The notes under the pieces are model-generated. The model was not told the DNA's origin, made no database searches, and saw only the letters and a program-made list of their open reading frames with translations. DNA of 64,000 nt from Undibacterium sp049340185 (GTDB lineage: Bacteria > Pseudomonadota > Gammaproteobacteria > Burkholderiales > Burkholderiaceae_D). This document shows, piece after piece, positions 33,936 to 42,154 of the stretch. The stretch is from NCBI RefSeq assembly GCF_049340185.1, contig NZ_JBMPPC010000003.1, positions 1 through 64,000 of the forward strand, in the 5' to 3' direction. How positions within the stretch are numbered: position 1 is the first letter of the stretch; each line of letters opens with the position of its first letter. Both the position numbers and the translations under genes were made by a program.

Positions 33936-34391
33936 ATGTCAAACCACGCTATCCCTGTCGTTACACCCGATGCTTATCTGACTTTGCATTATCGCCTTGC
34001 CACGCTGGATGGTGAGGATATTATCAGTACTTTTAAGGAAAGTCCGGCGACTTTGCAAATGGGAAATGGTCAGCTCGCTCCTGAGCTGGAGAGGGCGTTG
34101 TTGAATCTTGAGGAAGGCTCTCATACGACACAGGAGCTTGCGCCGGAGCAGGCATTCGGTCCGCGCAATCCCGCGCTGATACAGCGTGTTTCCCGCGCAA
34201 CGTTAAAAGAAAATTCCGCTTTTGGTGAGCAGTATGTCATTGGTGATTTGGTTGAATTTGCCGCTCCGTCTGGAGGGCGTTTTGCCGGGATTCTCAGGGC
34301 AATTGATGAGGACGGCGCCTTATTTGATTTTAACCACCCTCTGGCAGGCCAGACTGTCCTGTTTGAAACAAAAATCATCGGTATTTTATGA
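33936..34391 (+). CDS. fkpB: FKBP-type peptidyl-prolyl isomerase, SlpA/FkpB type
   Basis: The 151-residue protein has the SlpA-type FKBP pattern: LTLHYRLATLDGEDIISTFK at the start, MGNGQLAPELERALLNLEEG with the active-site region, the inserted flap domain and DFNHPLAGQTVLFE at the end. It catalyses proline isomerisation in the cytoplasm. The stop overlaps the ispH start by four bases, the same gene pair as in E. coli. Confidence 0.92.
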   Translation: MSNHAIPVVTPDAYLTLHYRLATLDGEDIISTFKESPATLQMGNGQLAPELERALLNLEEGSHTTQELAPEQAFGPRNPALIQRVSRATLKENSAFGEQYVIGDLVEFAAPSGGRFAGILRAIDEDGALFDFNHPLAGQTVLFETKIIGIL

Positions 34392-35323
34392 CTATGGACA
34401 AAGAAATTGTATTGGCGCAGCCGCGTGGGTTTTGTGCAGGGGTTGATCGTGCTATTGAAATCGTAGAGCGGGCTCTGCGGCAGTTTGGTGCGCCTATCTA
34501 TGTCCGTCACGAAATTGTACACAACGCTTATGTAGTCAATGACCTGCGTCAGAAGGGGGCTATTTTTATAGAGGAATTAGCGGATGTTCCCGCAGGTAAT
34601 ACAGTGATTTTTTCTGCACATGGCGTTTCTCAATCGGTTCGTAAAGAAGCTAGCAAAAGAGGTCTGACGGTTTTTGATGCAACTTGCCCTCTAGTTACTA
34701 AGGTCCATATTGAAGTTGCGAAAATGCGTAAAGAAGGTCGTGAAATCATCATGATCGGCCATCAAGGACACCCGGAAGTTGAGGGAACAATGGGGCAGAC
34801 GGAAGGCGGGATGCATCTCGTTGAGACCGTCGATGATGTGGCCAATTTGAAGGTGTCCAACCCTGATTTACTTGCTTATGTGTCTCAGACCACTTTGTCG
34901 GTTGATGACACGATTGAAATTATCGCTGCACTCAAAACTAAATTTCCCCAAATTAGTGAGCCAAAAAAGGGCGATATTTGTTATGCCACAACCAATCGCC
35001 AGGAGGCTGTTAAGTTTATGGCGCCACAAGTTGACCTGGTGATTGTTGTCGGCAGCGCGAATAGTTCGAACTCCAATCGCCTGCGTGAAGTGGCTGAGAA
35101 AAAAGGTGCGGCATCCTACATGGTTGATAACGCTTCCCAGATTCAGGCAGACTGGTTGAAAGATTCCCGCCGCATCGGTGTCACCGCGGGTGCATCTGCA
35201 CCTGAGGTTTTGGTACAACAAGTTATTGATCGACTGAAGCAATTAGGTGCGCAAAGTGTGCGTGCTTTGGATGGTGCCGAAGAAAACGTAACGTTCCCTA
35301 TGCCAAAGGGGCTGACTGGGTAA
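34388..35323 (+). CDS. ispH: 4-hydroxy-3-methylbut-2-enyl diphosphate reductase
   Basis: The 311-residue iron-sulphur enzyme makes IPP and DMAPP in the last step of the MEP isoprenoid pathway. The three cluster cysteines are in AQPRGFCAGVDRAIEI, DATCPLVTKVH and KGDICYATTNRQEA. HEIVHNAYVV and VTAGASAPEVLV are also conserved. It is translationally coupled to fkpB. A hairpin follows two bases after the stop. Confidence 0.97.
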   Translation: MTMDKEIVLAQPRGFCAGVDRAIEIVERALRQFGAPIYVRHEIVHNAYVVNDLRQKGAIFIEELADVPAGNTVIFSAHGVSQSVRKEASKRGLTVFDATCPLVTKVHIEVAKMRKEGREIIMIGHQGHPEVEGTMGQTEGGMHLVETVDDVANLKVSNPDLLAYVSQTTLSVDDTIEIIAALKTKFPQISEPKKGDICYATTNRQEAVKFMAPQVDLVIVVGSANSSNSNRLREVAEKKGAASYMVDNASQIQADWLKDSRRIGVTAGASAPEVLVQQVIDRLKQLGAQSVRALDGAEENVTFPMPKGLTG

Positions 35324-35325
35324 TG

Positions 35326-35354
35326 CAAAATGCGCTCTGACTAAGCGCATTTTG
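35326..35354 (+). terminator. Terminator-like hairpin after ispH
   Basis: CAAAATGCGCT (35326-35336) and AGCGCATTTTG (35344-35354) are perfectly inverted around seven bases. The T-run is short, so strength is uncertain. Confidence 0.75.
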
Positions 35355-35549
35355 ATCTTGCGTAAATAATAATTTGCTACATGCCGTTTATTCAGTATTT
35401 TATTTCGCGAATTCATCGCTAACATTGCTGAACTTTGATTGACCAAGAGTCATTTTTTACACTGTGCAGTATCAGACCGGTATAGTAGTATGGGTTCGGG
35501 CTTAATATGGTGGTAGTATTTTTGTTCATGACTTCCCAGTCAATCTCTG

Positions 35550-35555
35550 TATAAT
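35550..35555 (+). promoter_or_regulatory. -10 box of the liv leader
   Basis: A perfect TATAAT lies 110 bp before the leader ORF and about 310 bp before livH. No good -35 box is seen at the right distance (TTCATG at 35525 is weak), so it may depend on an activator. This and the leader hairpins fill the 539-bp gap between ispH and livH. Confidence 0.45.
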
Positions 35556-35664
35556 CCCGCCGAATTTCACGACCTTCCTTTCGATTAAGCAGGCAGGCGT
35601 GGAATAGGTTACATAAAAATATTACAAAAGCTTTTTGCCAAAAGTTGTTGAGGAGAGTTTTACT

Positions 35665-35721
35665 ATGCGTCATTCCACTATTTCAATTGCTCCACATTGC
35701 ATGAAGCGTCTTTTCGGATAA
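35665..35721 (+). CDS. Short leader ORF upstream of livHMGF
   Basis: An 18-codon frame encodes MRHSTISIAPHCMKRLFG. It has a strong ribosome binding site (GAGGAGAG, then TTTTACT before the ATG), which is unusual for a chance ORF of this length. Its last codons lie in the first arm of a hairpin (AAGCGTCT 35704-35711 with AGGCGCTT 35723-35730), and a terminator follows 18 bases after the stop. It contains two isoleucines and one leucine but no run of them. Function as an attenuation leader is a hypothesis. Confidence 0.4.
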   Translation: MRHSTISIAPHCMKRLFG

Positions 35722-35738
35722 CAGGCGCTTAAATTGAG

Positions 35739-35770
35739 CGGCACACAAGAATTACTTGGTGCCGTTTTTG
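35739..35770 (+). terminator. Terminator or attenuator between the leader ORF and livH
   Basis: CGGCAC-A-CAAG (35739-35749) pairs with CTTGGTGCCG (35755-35764) around AATTA, followed by five T. It sits 92 bp before livH, in the same direction. A later inverted repeat GAGATA/TATCTC lies near 35807-35824. Confidence 0.7.
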
Positions 35771-35862
35771 TTATCAGGAATGATTTTTGCTGAGTAATCT
35801 TAAAGTGAGATATTCAGGTATCTCGGTAAAAATTCCCATCCGTTCATAAAGAGAGAAGCAAT

Positions 35863-36792
35863 ATGGATACATTTATCCAACAAATAATAAATGGCCTGGT
35901 ATTAGGGTCTATGTATGCTTTGGTCGCGCTGGGGTACACCATGGTTTATGGTGTACTGAATCTGATCAACTTCGCTCATGGCGATGTACTCATGGTCGGT
36001 GCTATGGCGGGACTGAGTATCTTGAAATTACTCGGTATTATTGCACCGGATCTACCCGGTATTGTTCAATTACTGATTGCGATTATCGGCGCCATTCCCG
36101 TTTGTATCATCGTGAACGTAGTGATTGAGCGTGTTGCATATCGCAGATTGCGTAACGCACCGCGTCTGGCTCCATTGATTACCGCGATTGGTATTTCTCA
36201 ATTGGTTCAGGTGTTCGCCATGATTATCTGGGGCCGCAGTCCGATTTCTTTCCCAAGTGTGATGCCGTCAACGCCGATTCCCGTCGGTGGCGCAGTGATT
36301 TCGCAAACACAGGTTTTATTGCTGGTTCTGGCGACTCTTGCGATGGTCGGCTTAGTTTTGCTGGTAGAGAAAACCAAGATGGGACGAGCCATGCGCGCCA
36401 CTGCAGAGAATCCACGTGTAGCAGGTTTGATGGGAGTTGATTCTAATAAAGTTATTGTGGCGACCTTTGCCATCGGCGCCTCACTTGCGGCAATTGCGGG
36501 TGTGATGTGGGCGGCTAACTATTCGTCTGCACAGTTCGCAATGGGCTTCTTGCCAGGCCTGAAAGCCTTCTCTGCTGCTGTCTTGGGAGGTATCGGTAAT
36601 ATTTATGGTGCGATGGTCGGTGGCATTATTCTTGGCCTGATCGAGAGCCTGGGAGCGGGTTATATCGGTGAATTGACTGGCGGCCTGCTCGGCAGCCAAT
36701 ACCAGGATATTTTCGCGTTTGTTGTATTGATTATCGTGTTGACTCTGCGCCCATCCGGCATCATGGGTGAACGTGTTGCTGACCGTGCATAA
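35863..36792 (+). CDS. livH: Branched-chain amino acid ABC transporter permease LivH
   Basis: The 309-residue inner-membrane protein starts with the typical IINGLVLGSMYALVALGYTM and VYGVLNLINFAHGDVLMVGA, with about eight hydrophobic segments and the ATPase-contact region TAENPRVAGLMGVDSNKV. It is the first of four livHMGF genes; the substrate-binding protein gene normally found before it is not adjacent here. The ATG has AGAGAGAAG upstream. Confidence 0.95.
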   Translation: MDTFIQQIINGLVLGSMYALVALGYTMVYGVLNLINFAHGDVLMVGAMAGLSILKLLGIIAPDLPGIVQLLIAIIGAIPVCIIVNVVIERVAYRRLRNAPRLAPLITAIGISQLVQVFAMIIWGRSPISFPSVMPSTPIPVGGAVISQTQVLLLVLATLAMVGLVLLVEKTKMGRAMRATAENPRVAGLMGVDSNKVIVATFAIGASLAAIAGVMWAANYSSAQFAMGFLPGLKAFSAAVLGGIGNIYGAMVGGIILGLIESLGAGYIGELTGGLLGSQYQDIFAFVVLIIVLTLRPSGIMGERVADRA

Positions 36793-36803
36793 GGAGAGCA
36801 TGA

Positions 36804-38000
36804 ATGTCGAATTTTTTTGATATAAAAGCGAATCCAAGCAAGGCCTACACGAGCTTTGCTGTCTTGGGTGTCGTCTTGGTGTTGTTCCCATTTATTGCTG
36901 CCAATTTTGGCAACTCATGGGTTCGTATTATTGATTTTGCCTTGCTCTACATTATGTTAGCGCTGGGGTTAAATATTGTAGTCGGCTTTGCCGGTTTGCT
37001 GGATCTGGGTTATATCGCGTTTTATGCTGTCGGTGCTTACATGGCAGGTTTGCTGGCATCACCGCAGTTTGCTGTTGTACTCGAATCTTTTGTTAATAAT
37101 TATCCGGCAGTTGGTAATTTTCTGATGTGGGTGTTTGGACCTGAGATCGCACAGACAGGTCTGCATTTATCTGTCTGGGTTATTGTGCCGCTGGCAGCTG
37201 CGCTGGCTGGTCTGTTTGGTGCATTGTTAGGCGCACCAACCTTAAAGCTGCGCGGCGATTATCTGGCAATTGTGACTTTGGGTTTTGGTGAAATTATTCG
37301 TATTTTTATGAATAACATGAACTCGCCGGTAAATATCACTAATGGCCCTCAGGGTATCAATATGATTGATCCTATCCGCATCTTTGGTGTATCGCTGTCA
37401 GGTGAGGCCGGCTCTAATGCGACAGTCCACTTCGGTTTCATCAGTATGCCGTCCGTGAATGCCTACTACTTCCTGTTTCTGGCTCTGTGCATCGGTATTA
37501 TTTTTGTTTCTTTGCGCTTGCAAGATTCTCGCTTAGGTCGTGCTTGGGTCGCGATTCGTGAAGACGAAATTGCTGCTAAGGCGATGGGCATTAATACGCG
37601 TAATATCAAATTGCTCGCGTTCTCCATGGGCGCATCTTTTGGTGGCGTTTCTGGTGCAATGTTCGCATCATTCCAAGGCTTTGTCTCACCTGAATCCTTC
37701 TCTCTGACCGAGTCAATCGTGGTGCTGGCAATGGTTGTTTTGGGCGGAATTGGTCATATACCCGGAGTGATTCTTGGATCGATACTGCTTGCCGCATTGC
37801 CTGAGATTCTGCGTCATAGCGTCGAGCCTATTCAGAACCTGTTATTTGGCAAAATTTTGATTGAGGCTGAAGTCTTGCGCCAATTGCTATACGGTCTGGC
37901 TATGGTATTGATTATGTTGAACAGACCAGCCGGTTTGTGGCCAGCACCTAAGCATGAAGACAGAATAACCAGCAGCAACGATACGCCAGCTGCGGCTTAA
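36804..38000 (+). CDS. livM: Branched-chain amino acid ABC transporter permease LivM
   Basis: The 398-residue protein has about ten hydrophobic segments, with ALGLNIVVGFAGLLDLGYIA and RGDYLAIVTLGFGEIIRIF, and the ATPase-contact region WVAIREDEIAAKAMGINTRN. It forms the membrane part of the importer with LivH. AAGGAG precedes the ATG, 11 bp after livH. Confidence 0.95.
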   Translation: MSNFFDIKANPSKAYTSFAVLGVVLVLFPFIAANFGNSWVRIIDFALLYIMLALGLNIVVGFAGLLDLGYIAFYAVGAYMAGLLASPQFAVVLESFVNNYPAVGNFLMWVFGPEIAQTGLHLSVWVIVPLAAALAGLFGALLGAPTLKLRGDYLAIVTLGFGEIIRIFMNNMNSPVNITNGPQGINMIDPIRIFGVSLSGEAGSNATVHFGFISMPSVNAYYFLFLALCIGIIFVSLRLQDSRLGRAWVAIREDEIAAKAMGINTRNIKLLAFSMGASFGGVSGAMFASFQGFVSPESFSLTESIVVLAMVVLGGIGHIPGVILGSILLAALPEILRHSVEPIQNLLFGKILIEAEVLRQLLYGLAMVLIMLNRPAGLWPAPKHEDRITSSNDTPAAA

Positions 38001-38011
38001 GGGATACCGAC

Positions 38012-38782
38012 ATGACTGAAAAAACTATATTAAAAATCGAGGGAGCAAATAAGCGCTTCGGCGGTTTGCAAGCTTTGTCGAATGTTGGGATCAATATTAA
38101 ACAGGGTCAGATTTACGGCCTGATTGGTCCTAACGGTGCCGGTAAAACGACATTCTTCAACGTCATTACAGGCTTATACCAGCCAGACACAGGGACATTT
38201 GAACTAGATGGCAAGCCGTACTCACCATCAGCTCCTCACGAGGTAGCAAAAGCGGGTATTGCACGTACATTTCAAAATATCCGCTTGTTCGGTGAGATGA
38301 CTGCACTGGAAAATGTCATGGTTGGCCGGCACATCCGTACTCATCAGGGTGTCTTGGGCGCGGTCTTTCGCGGTAAGGCAGCTCGTAAAGAGGAAGCCGA
38401 TATCAAAGCTCGTGCCCAGGAGTTGCTCGATTTTGTCGGAATCGGACAGTTTGCAGATCGTACTTCCAAATATTTGTCCTATGGCGATCAGCGTCGTCTC
38501 GAAATCGCTCGTGCATTAGCAACAGATCCAAAATTGTTAGCACTCGATGAACCGGCTGCAGGTATGAATGCGACTGAGAAATTGGCTCTGCGCGAGTTGC
38601 TGGTTAAGATCAAAGCGGAAGGCAAGACAATTTTGCTGATCGAACATGACGTCAAATTGATGATGGGCTTATGCGACAGAATCACGGTGTTAGATTACGG
38701 CAAGCCAATTGCTGAAGGCGTACCTGCGGACATTCAGAAAAATCCAGCAGTGATTGAAGCGTATTTGGGAGGTTCTCACTAA
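38012..38782 (+). CDS. livG: Branched-chain amino acid ABC transporter ATPase LivG
   Basis: The 256-residue ATPase has Walker A (GPNGAGKTT), the signature LSYGDQRRLEIARALA, Walker B (LLALDEPAAGMN) and the H-loop (LLIEHDVKLMM). The LivG-type PAAGMN and the C-terminal VIEAYLGG are seen. The stop overlaps livF by one base. Confidence 0.95.
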   Translation: MTEKTILKIEGANKRFGGLQALSNVGINIKQGQIYGLIGPNGAGKTTFFNVITGLYQPDTGTFELDGKPYSPSAPHEVAKAGIARTFQNIRLFGEMTALENVMVGRHIRTHQGVLGAVFRGKAARKEEADIKARAQELLDFVGIGQFADRTSKYLSYGDQRRLEIARALATDPKLLALDEPAAGMNATEKLALRELLVKIKAEGKTILLIEHDVKLMMGLCDRITVLDYGKPIAEGVPADIQKNPAVIEAYLGGSH

Positions 38783-39504
38783 TGGTTGATAACGTATTAA
38801 AGATTAGTAACCTCAAGGTTGCTTACGGTGGCATTAAAGCGGTTAAGGGCATTGATTTAGAGGTCAATAAAGGTGAGCTGATTACCTTGATTGGTGCCAA
38901 TGGCGCAGGTAAAACCACGACGCTCAAAGCTATTACAGGTACTTTGCCAAGCTGCAAGGTAGAAGGAGAAATCCTCTATGACGGCAAATCTATCCGTGGC
39001 ATTAACTCATTTGAGCTGGTGAATAATCATCTGGCGATGGTACCGGAAGGACGGGGTGTTTTTACTCGTATGACTATTCTGGAAAATCTCATGATGGGTG
39101 CATTCACTCGCAACGACAAAGCAGGCATCAATCAGGATATCGAAAAATGGTTCGCCGTTTTTCCACGTCTGAAAGAGCGTGCCGCGCAGTTGGCTGGTAC
39201 TTTGTCAGGCGGTGAGCAGCAGATGCTGGCAATGGCCCGTGCGTTGATGAGTCACCCAAAATTACTGCTGCTAGATGAACCGTCCATGGGCTTGTCGCCT
39301 ATCATGGTTGAAAAAATCTTTGAAGTTGTGCGGAATGTTTCTGCGCAAGGCGTGACTATTTTATTGGTCGAGCAAAATGCGAAGCTCGCGCTGCAAGCCG
39401 CGCATCGTGGCTACGTGATGGATTCTGGCGCGATCACAATGACGGGCAAAGGTAAAGATATGTTGAATGATCCTAAAGTGCAGGCAGCCTACCTGGGCGA
39501 ATAA
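38782..39504 (+). CDS. livF: Branched-chain amino acid ABC transporter ATPase LivF
   Basis: The 240-residue ATPase has Walker A (GANGAGKTT), the signature LSGGEQQMLAMARAL, Walker B (LLLLDEPSMGLSP) and the H-loop (LLVEQNAKLAL). It pairs with LivG. It ends the operon and is followed by a strong terminator. Confidence 0.95.
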   Translation: MVDNVLKISNLKVAYGGIKAVKGIDLEVNKGELITLIGANGAGKTTTLKAITGTLPSCKVEGEILYDGKSIRGINSFELVNNHLAMVPEGRGVFTRMTILENLMMGAFTRNDKAGINQDIEKWFAVFPRLKERAAQLAGTLSGGEQQMLAMARALMSHPKLLLLDEPSMGLSPIMVEKIFEVVRNVSAQGVTILLVEQNAKLALQAAHRGYVMDSGAITMTGKGKDMLNDPKVQAAYLGE

Positions 39505-39518
39505 ACTAAATGGAATAC

Positions 39519-39552
39519 AAAAAAGCCTCGATTTATATCGAGGCTTTTTTAT
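39519..39552 (+). terminator. Rho-independent terminator after livF
   Basis: AAAAGCCTCGAT and ATCGAGGCTTTT pair around TTAT with T-run. The flanking A-run also allows function on the minus strand, where the phasin gene ends 55 bp away. Confidence 0.9.
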
Positions 39553-39606
39553 TTCAAACAACGCCAGAAGACCTTGTTTGAAGAAATGATAAGGAGGACG
39601 CTGAAA

Positions 39607-40170
39607 TTATTTCTTAGAGCGAGTCGTTGCTTTTTCGGTCGCTGTAGAGATCTGGGTTACCGCATTATTCAGATTGGCTTCCAATGCCTCTACCGCCTGT
39701 TTGCTCGATTTAGTGAATTGATCGTAGCTTGCATTGGCATTATTGAATGCCGTCTTCACAAATGCGACGACGTTTTCTGTACCGGCTGGTGCATTTTTTG
39801 AGACTTCGTCAAACAATGCCAGAACTTTACGGTTTGTTTCAGCGATTTGAGTTTCTGCAGCACGTGTAAATTCGGCTTGTGTGCTGGAAGCGATGTTCGA
39901 CAGATGACGACCGTAAGCCAAGGCTTTTTCAGCATTCGGTTGAGCTTGTGCTGCGGACAGGCTGAAAAATTCTTGTGGATCTTTTGCCGCCAATAATTGT
40001 TTTGTGGCTGCTGTTGATTCTTCCAGTGATGTTTTTGCAACGGTCAGATTTAGTTCGACAAATTTCTCTACACCTTCAAATGCTTTGCCAGTCAAGGCAG
40101 TGATCAGCGCCAGTTGGGCATCGAAGTTTGCTTTAGTCGCAGCAGAAAACTGTTCAGGTACGGAAAACAT
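39607..40170 (-). CDS. phaP: Phasin family protein
   Basis: The 187-residue protein begins MFSVPEQFSAATKANFDAQL and contains FEGVEKFVELNLTVAKTSLE and WP/FFSLSAAQAQPNAEKALAYG-like phasin segments; it is helical, with no cysteine and a Lys/Arg-rich end (ATTRSKK). Phasins coat polyhydroxyalkanoate granules and limit their size. AGGAG precedes the ATG on the minus strand. The upstream region has TGCA-rich repeats (40253-40321). It stands alone. Confidence 0.9.
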   Translation of the reverse strand: MFSVPEQFSAATKANFDAQLALITALTGKAFEGVEKFVELNLTVAKTSLEESTAATKQLLAAKDPQEFFSLSAAQAQPNAEKALAYGRHLSNIASSTQAEFTRAAETQIAETNRKVLALFDEVSKNAPAGTENVVAFVKTAFNNANASYDQFTKSSKQAVEALEANLNNAVTQISTATEKATTRSKK

Positions 40171-40703
40171 AGATTTCTCCTAAAAGGAATGAGTCAGTTT
40201 GATCAAGTATCGGGTTTGCTACAGTGAATTATATTGCATTGATGCCGCGTTTTGTGCACTGCAATATGGTGCATTTTATTGATTAATAGAGGAAAGTCAA
40301 GAAAAATTGTGCAATGCAATAAAAGTGTCTTTTTTAAAACAAACTAGATTCCCAATAAAATCTATCACCAGCTTTCTTGGGGTGAATTATTGTTAATCAT
40401 TCATGATTATCTGTAGGAATTGTGACTGGTTCATGAAACGACGCGGTTAAAAGTAAATCGCTGTGTAAGTTGCCAAAAGCAATTATTACGTCTTAAATTG
40501 CTCGGTAAAAACGTTGCGAATGCAAAATGATGAAAATTTTTAAATGGAACTGATCCGCCGCTCTGTAATAAGCTTGGTACTTCAGGCGGTGGCATTAAAG
40601 ATTTTTGACCGATGTTGACCCGAAGTGATCAATACGCAGAACAGGTAAAGTCGTAGCGCCAACAGCTAACTTTAAAAGCAGTGACCTATTTTTTGAGGAA
40701 AAA
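40171..40703. other. Gene-free region upstream of phasin with TGCA-rich repeat sites
   Basis: TGTGCACTGCAATA (40253-40266) and TGTGCAATGCAATA (40308-40321) form a direct repeat with one mismatch, 55 bp apart, with further TGCA cores at about 40235 and 40270. They lie 80-150 bp before the phasin start, where a PhaR-type repressor would bind; PhaR sites are TGC/GCA-rich. No gene is seen in the 533 bp. Nothing clear was found in the right half (40330-40703). Confidence 0.5.
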
Positions 40704-41141
40704 ATGGCGATAGAAGCAAAAAGCCGAGCGCAATTTCAGCATTTTCATAAGATACAGACACGTTGGATGGATAACGATGCTTATGGACATGTGAATAACG
40801 TCATCTACTACAGTTGGTTTGATACCGTGGTCAATCAGTTTCTGATCGTCAATCAGGCGCTAGACATAGAGAAAAGTCAGGAAATCGGTCTCGTGATCGA
40901 GACGCAATGTAATTACCTGGCTTCAGTCGCTTTTCCCGATGTGATATCCGCAGGCGTGACAGTGAGCAAACTTGGTAACTCCAGCGTTCGTTATGAGATC
41001 GGTATTTTTAAAAATGATGAAGATATGGCGGCGGCTCAAGGCCATTTTGTGCATGTCTATGTGGATAGGGAGAGCCGTCGGCCTGTACCCATTCCGGAAA
41101 AAATTCGCAGTTTGTTATCCACTTTAGAGGTACCTGTCTGA
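40704..41141 (+). CDS. Hotdog-fold acyl-CoA thioesterase (4-hydroxybenzoyl-CoA thioesterase-like)
   Basis: The 145-residue protein has the hotdog motif TRWMDNDAYGHVNNVIYYSWFD (catalytic aspartate and conserved GHVNN) and continues with the typical strand IGLVIETQCNYLASVAFPD. Such enzymes hydrolyse acyl-CoA esters. The substrate cannot be named. TGAGGAAAAA precedes the ATG, and it overlaps the next gene by one base (TGATG). Confidence 0.87.
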   Translation: MAIEAKSRAQFQHFHKIQTRWMDNDAYGHVNNVIYYSWFDTVVNQFLIVNQALDIEKSQEIGLVIETQCNYLASVAFPDVISAGVTVSKLGNSSVRYEIGIFKNDEDMAAAQGHFVHVYVDRESRRPVPIPEKIRSLLSTLEVPV

Positions 41142-41836
41142 TGATCCAGTCACCAACCCAGCAATGTGTCGATGAAGTAATAACTTCTCGCCGTTCGATC
41201 CGTGCTTTTTTACCGACTGCGGTAGAGCGTGAAGACATTCAGGCGATATTGGAAGTTGCTGCACGTGCACCCTCCGGCAGTAATACACAGCCATGGAAGG
41301 TCTATGTCTTAACGGGTAACACGTTGACGCAGTTAAGTTCCGCAATTCTGGCCGCGCATAACGATAGTGAGCAGGCGCAAGCCCATAAAGAGGAATATAA
41401 CTATTACCCTGTCAAATGGATTGCCCCTTACCTTGAGCGCCGGCGCAAAGTAGGCTGGGATCTGTACGCATTGTTAGGCTTGGGACGAGAGAATAAAGTC
41501 GGTATGCATGCGCAGCACGGACGTAACTATGCTTTTTTTGATGCGCCGGTTGGTCTGATATTGACGATTGATCGCGTGATGGAGCAAGGCTCGTGGCTGG
41601 ATTACGGCATGTTCTTGCAAAATATTATGCTAGCAGCGCGCGCCAGAGGACTGGACACTTGTCCGCAAGCTGCATTTACTCAGTATCATAAAATTATCCA
41701 TGATGTTTTGGCATTGCCAGAAAACGAAATGCTGGTCTGCGGCATGTCGCTGGGGTATGCCGATATGAGCAAAATTGAAAACAGCCTGGTTACTGAGCGT
41801 GATGAGATCACAAAATTTACGCAATTCCTTGATTAA
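41141..41836 (+). CDS. Nitroreductase-family flavoprotein
   Basis: The 231-residue protein starts with the FMN-binding signature SRRSIRAFLPTAVEREDIQA and AARAPSGSNTQPWKVYVLTG, and has the later segments DYGMFLQNIMLAARARGLDT and CGMSLGYAD. These are the marks of the oxygen-insensitive NAD(P)H nitroreductase family. It is coupled to the thioesterase gene by overlap, so the two may act in one pathway, which is not identifiable from sequence. Confidence 0.9.
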   Translation: MIQSPTQQCVDEVITSRRSIRAFLPTAVEREDIQAILEVAARAPSGSNTQPWKVYVLTGNTLTQLSSAILAAHNDSEQAQAHKEEYNYYPVKWIAPYLERRRKVGWDLYALLGLGRENKVGMHAQHGRNYAFFDAPVGLILTIDRVMEQGSWLDYGMFLQNIMLAARARGLDTCPQAAFTQYHKIIHDVLALPENEMLVCGMSLGYADMSKIENSLVTERDEITKFTQFLD

Positions 41837-41844
41837 GAGACATC

Positions 41845-41913
41845 AGGAGATCTTAAAAGAGGTTGGAAGTTTACGAAGATTTTTCCAAACTAATGAGCGT
41901 TACGTGATCTCCT
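41845..41913. repeat. Nested inverted repeat after the nitroreductase gene
   Basis: Outer arms AGGAGATC (41845-41852) and GATCTCCT (41906-41913) enclose inner arms GTTGGAA (41862-41868) and TTCCAAAC (41883-41890). It may be a transcript-end structure. The rest of the 318-bp gap to the next gene (41837-42154) shows no gene. Confidence 0.5.
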
Positions 41914-42154
41914 ATGAAATGTTTTATTGATAAGCATAATGCTGCTCAGTTGGGTGAGGAAAATAAATAAAGTGACATAGTTCGTCGCAGAACTTCGGCT
42001 CCTTGCTCCGCTTAAACTAAATTCCGTGATTGTTTCCAATTGATGACACTAGATTTTTGTTCAAGTAAATAGCATAAGCCTTTAATTCTCTTGCGAATTT
42101 TCACAATTTTGCTACACTGCACTAAATTTTTTTCATTTGCATGAGGAGCGATTG

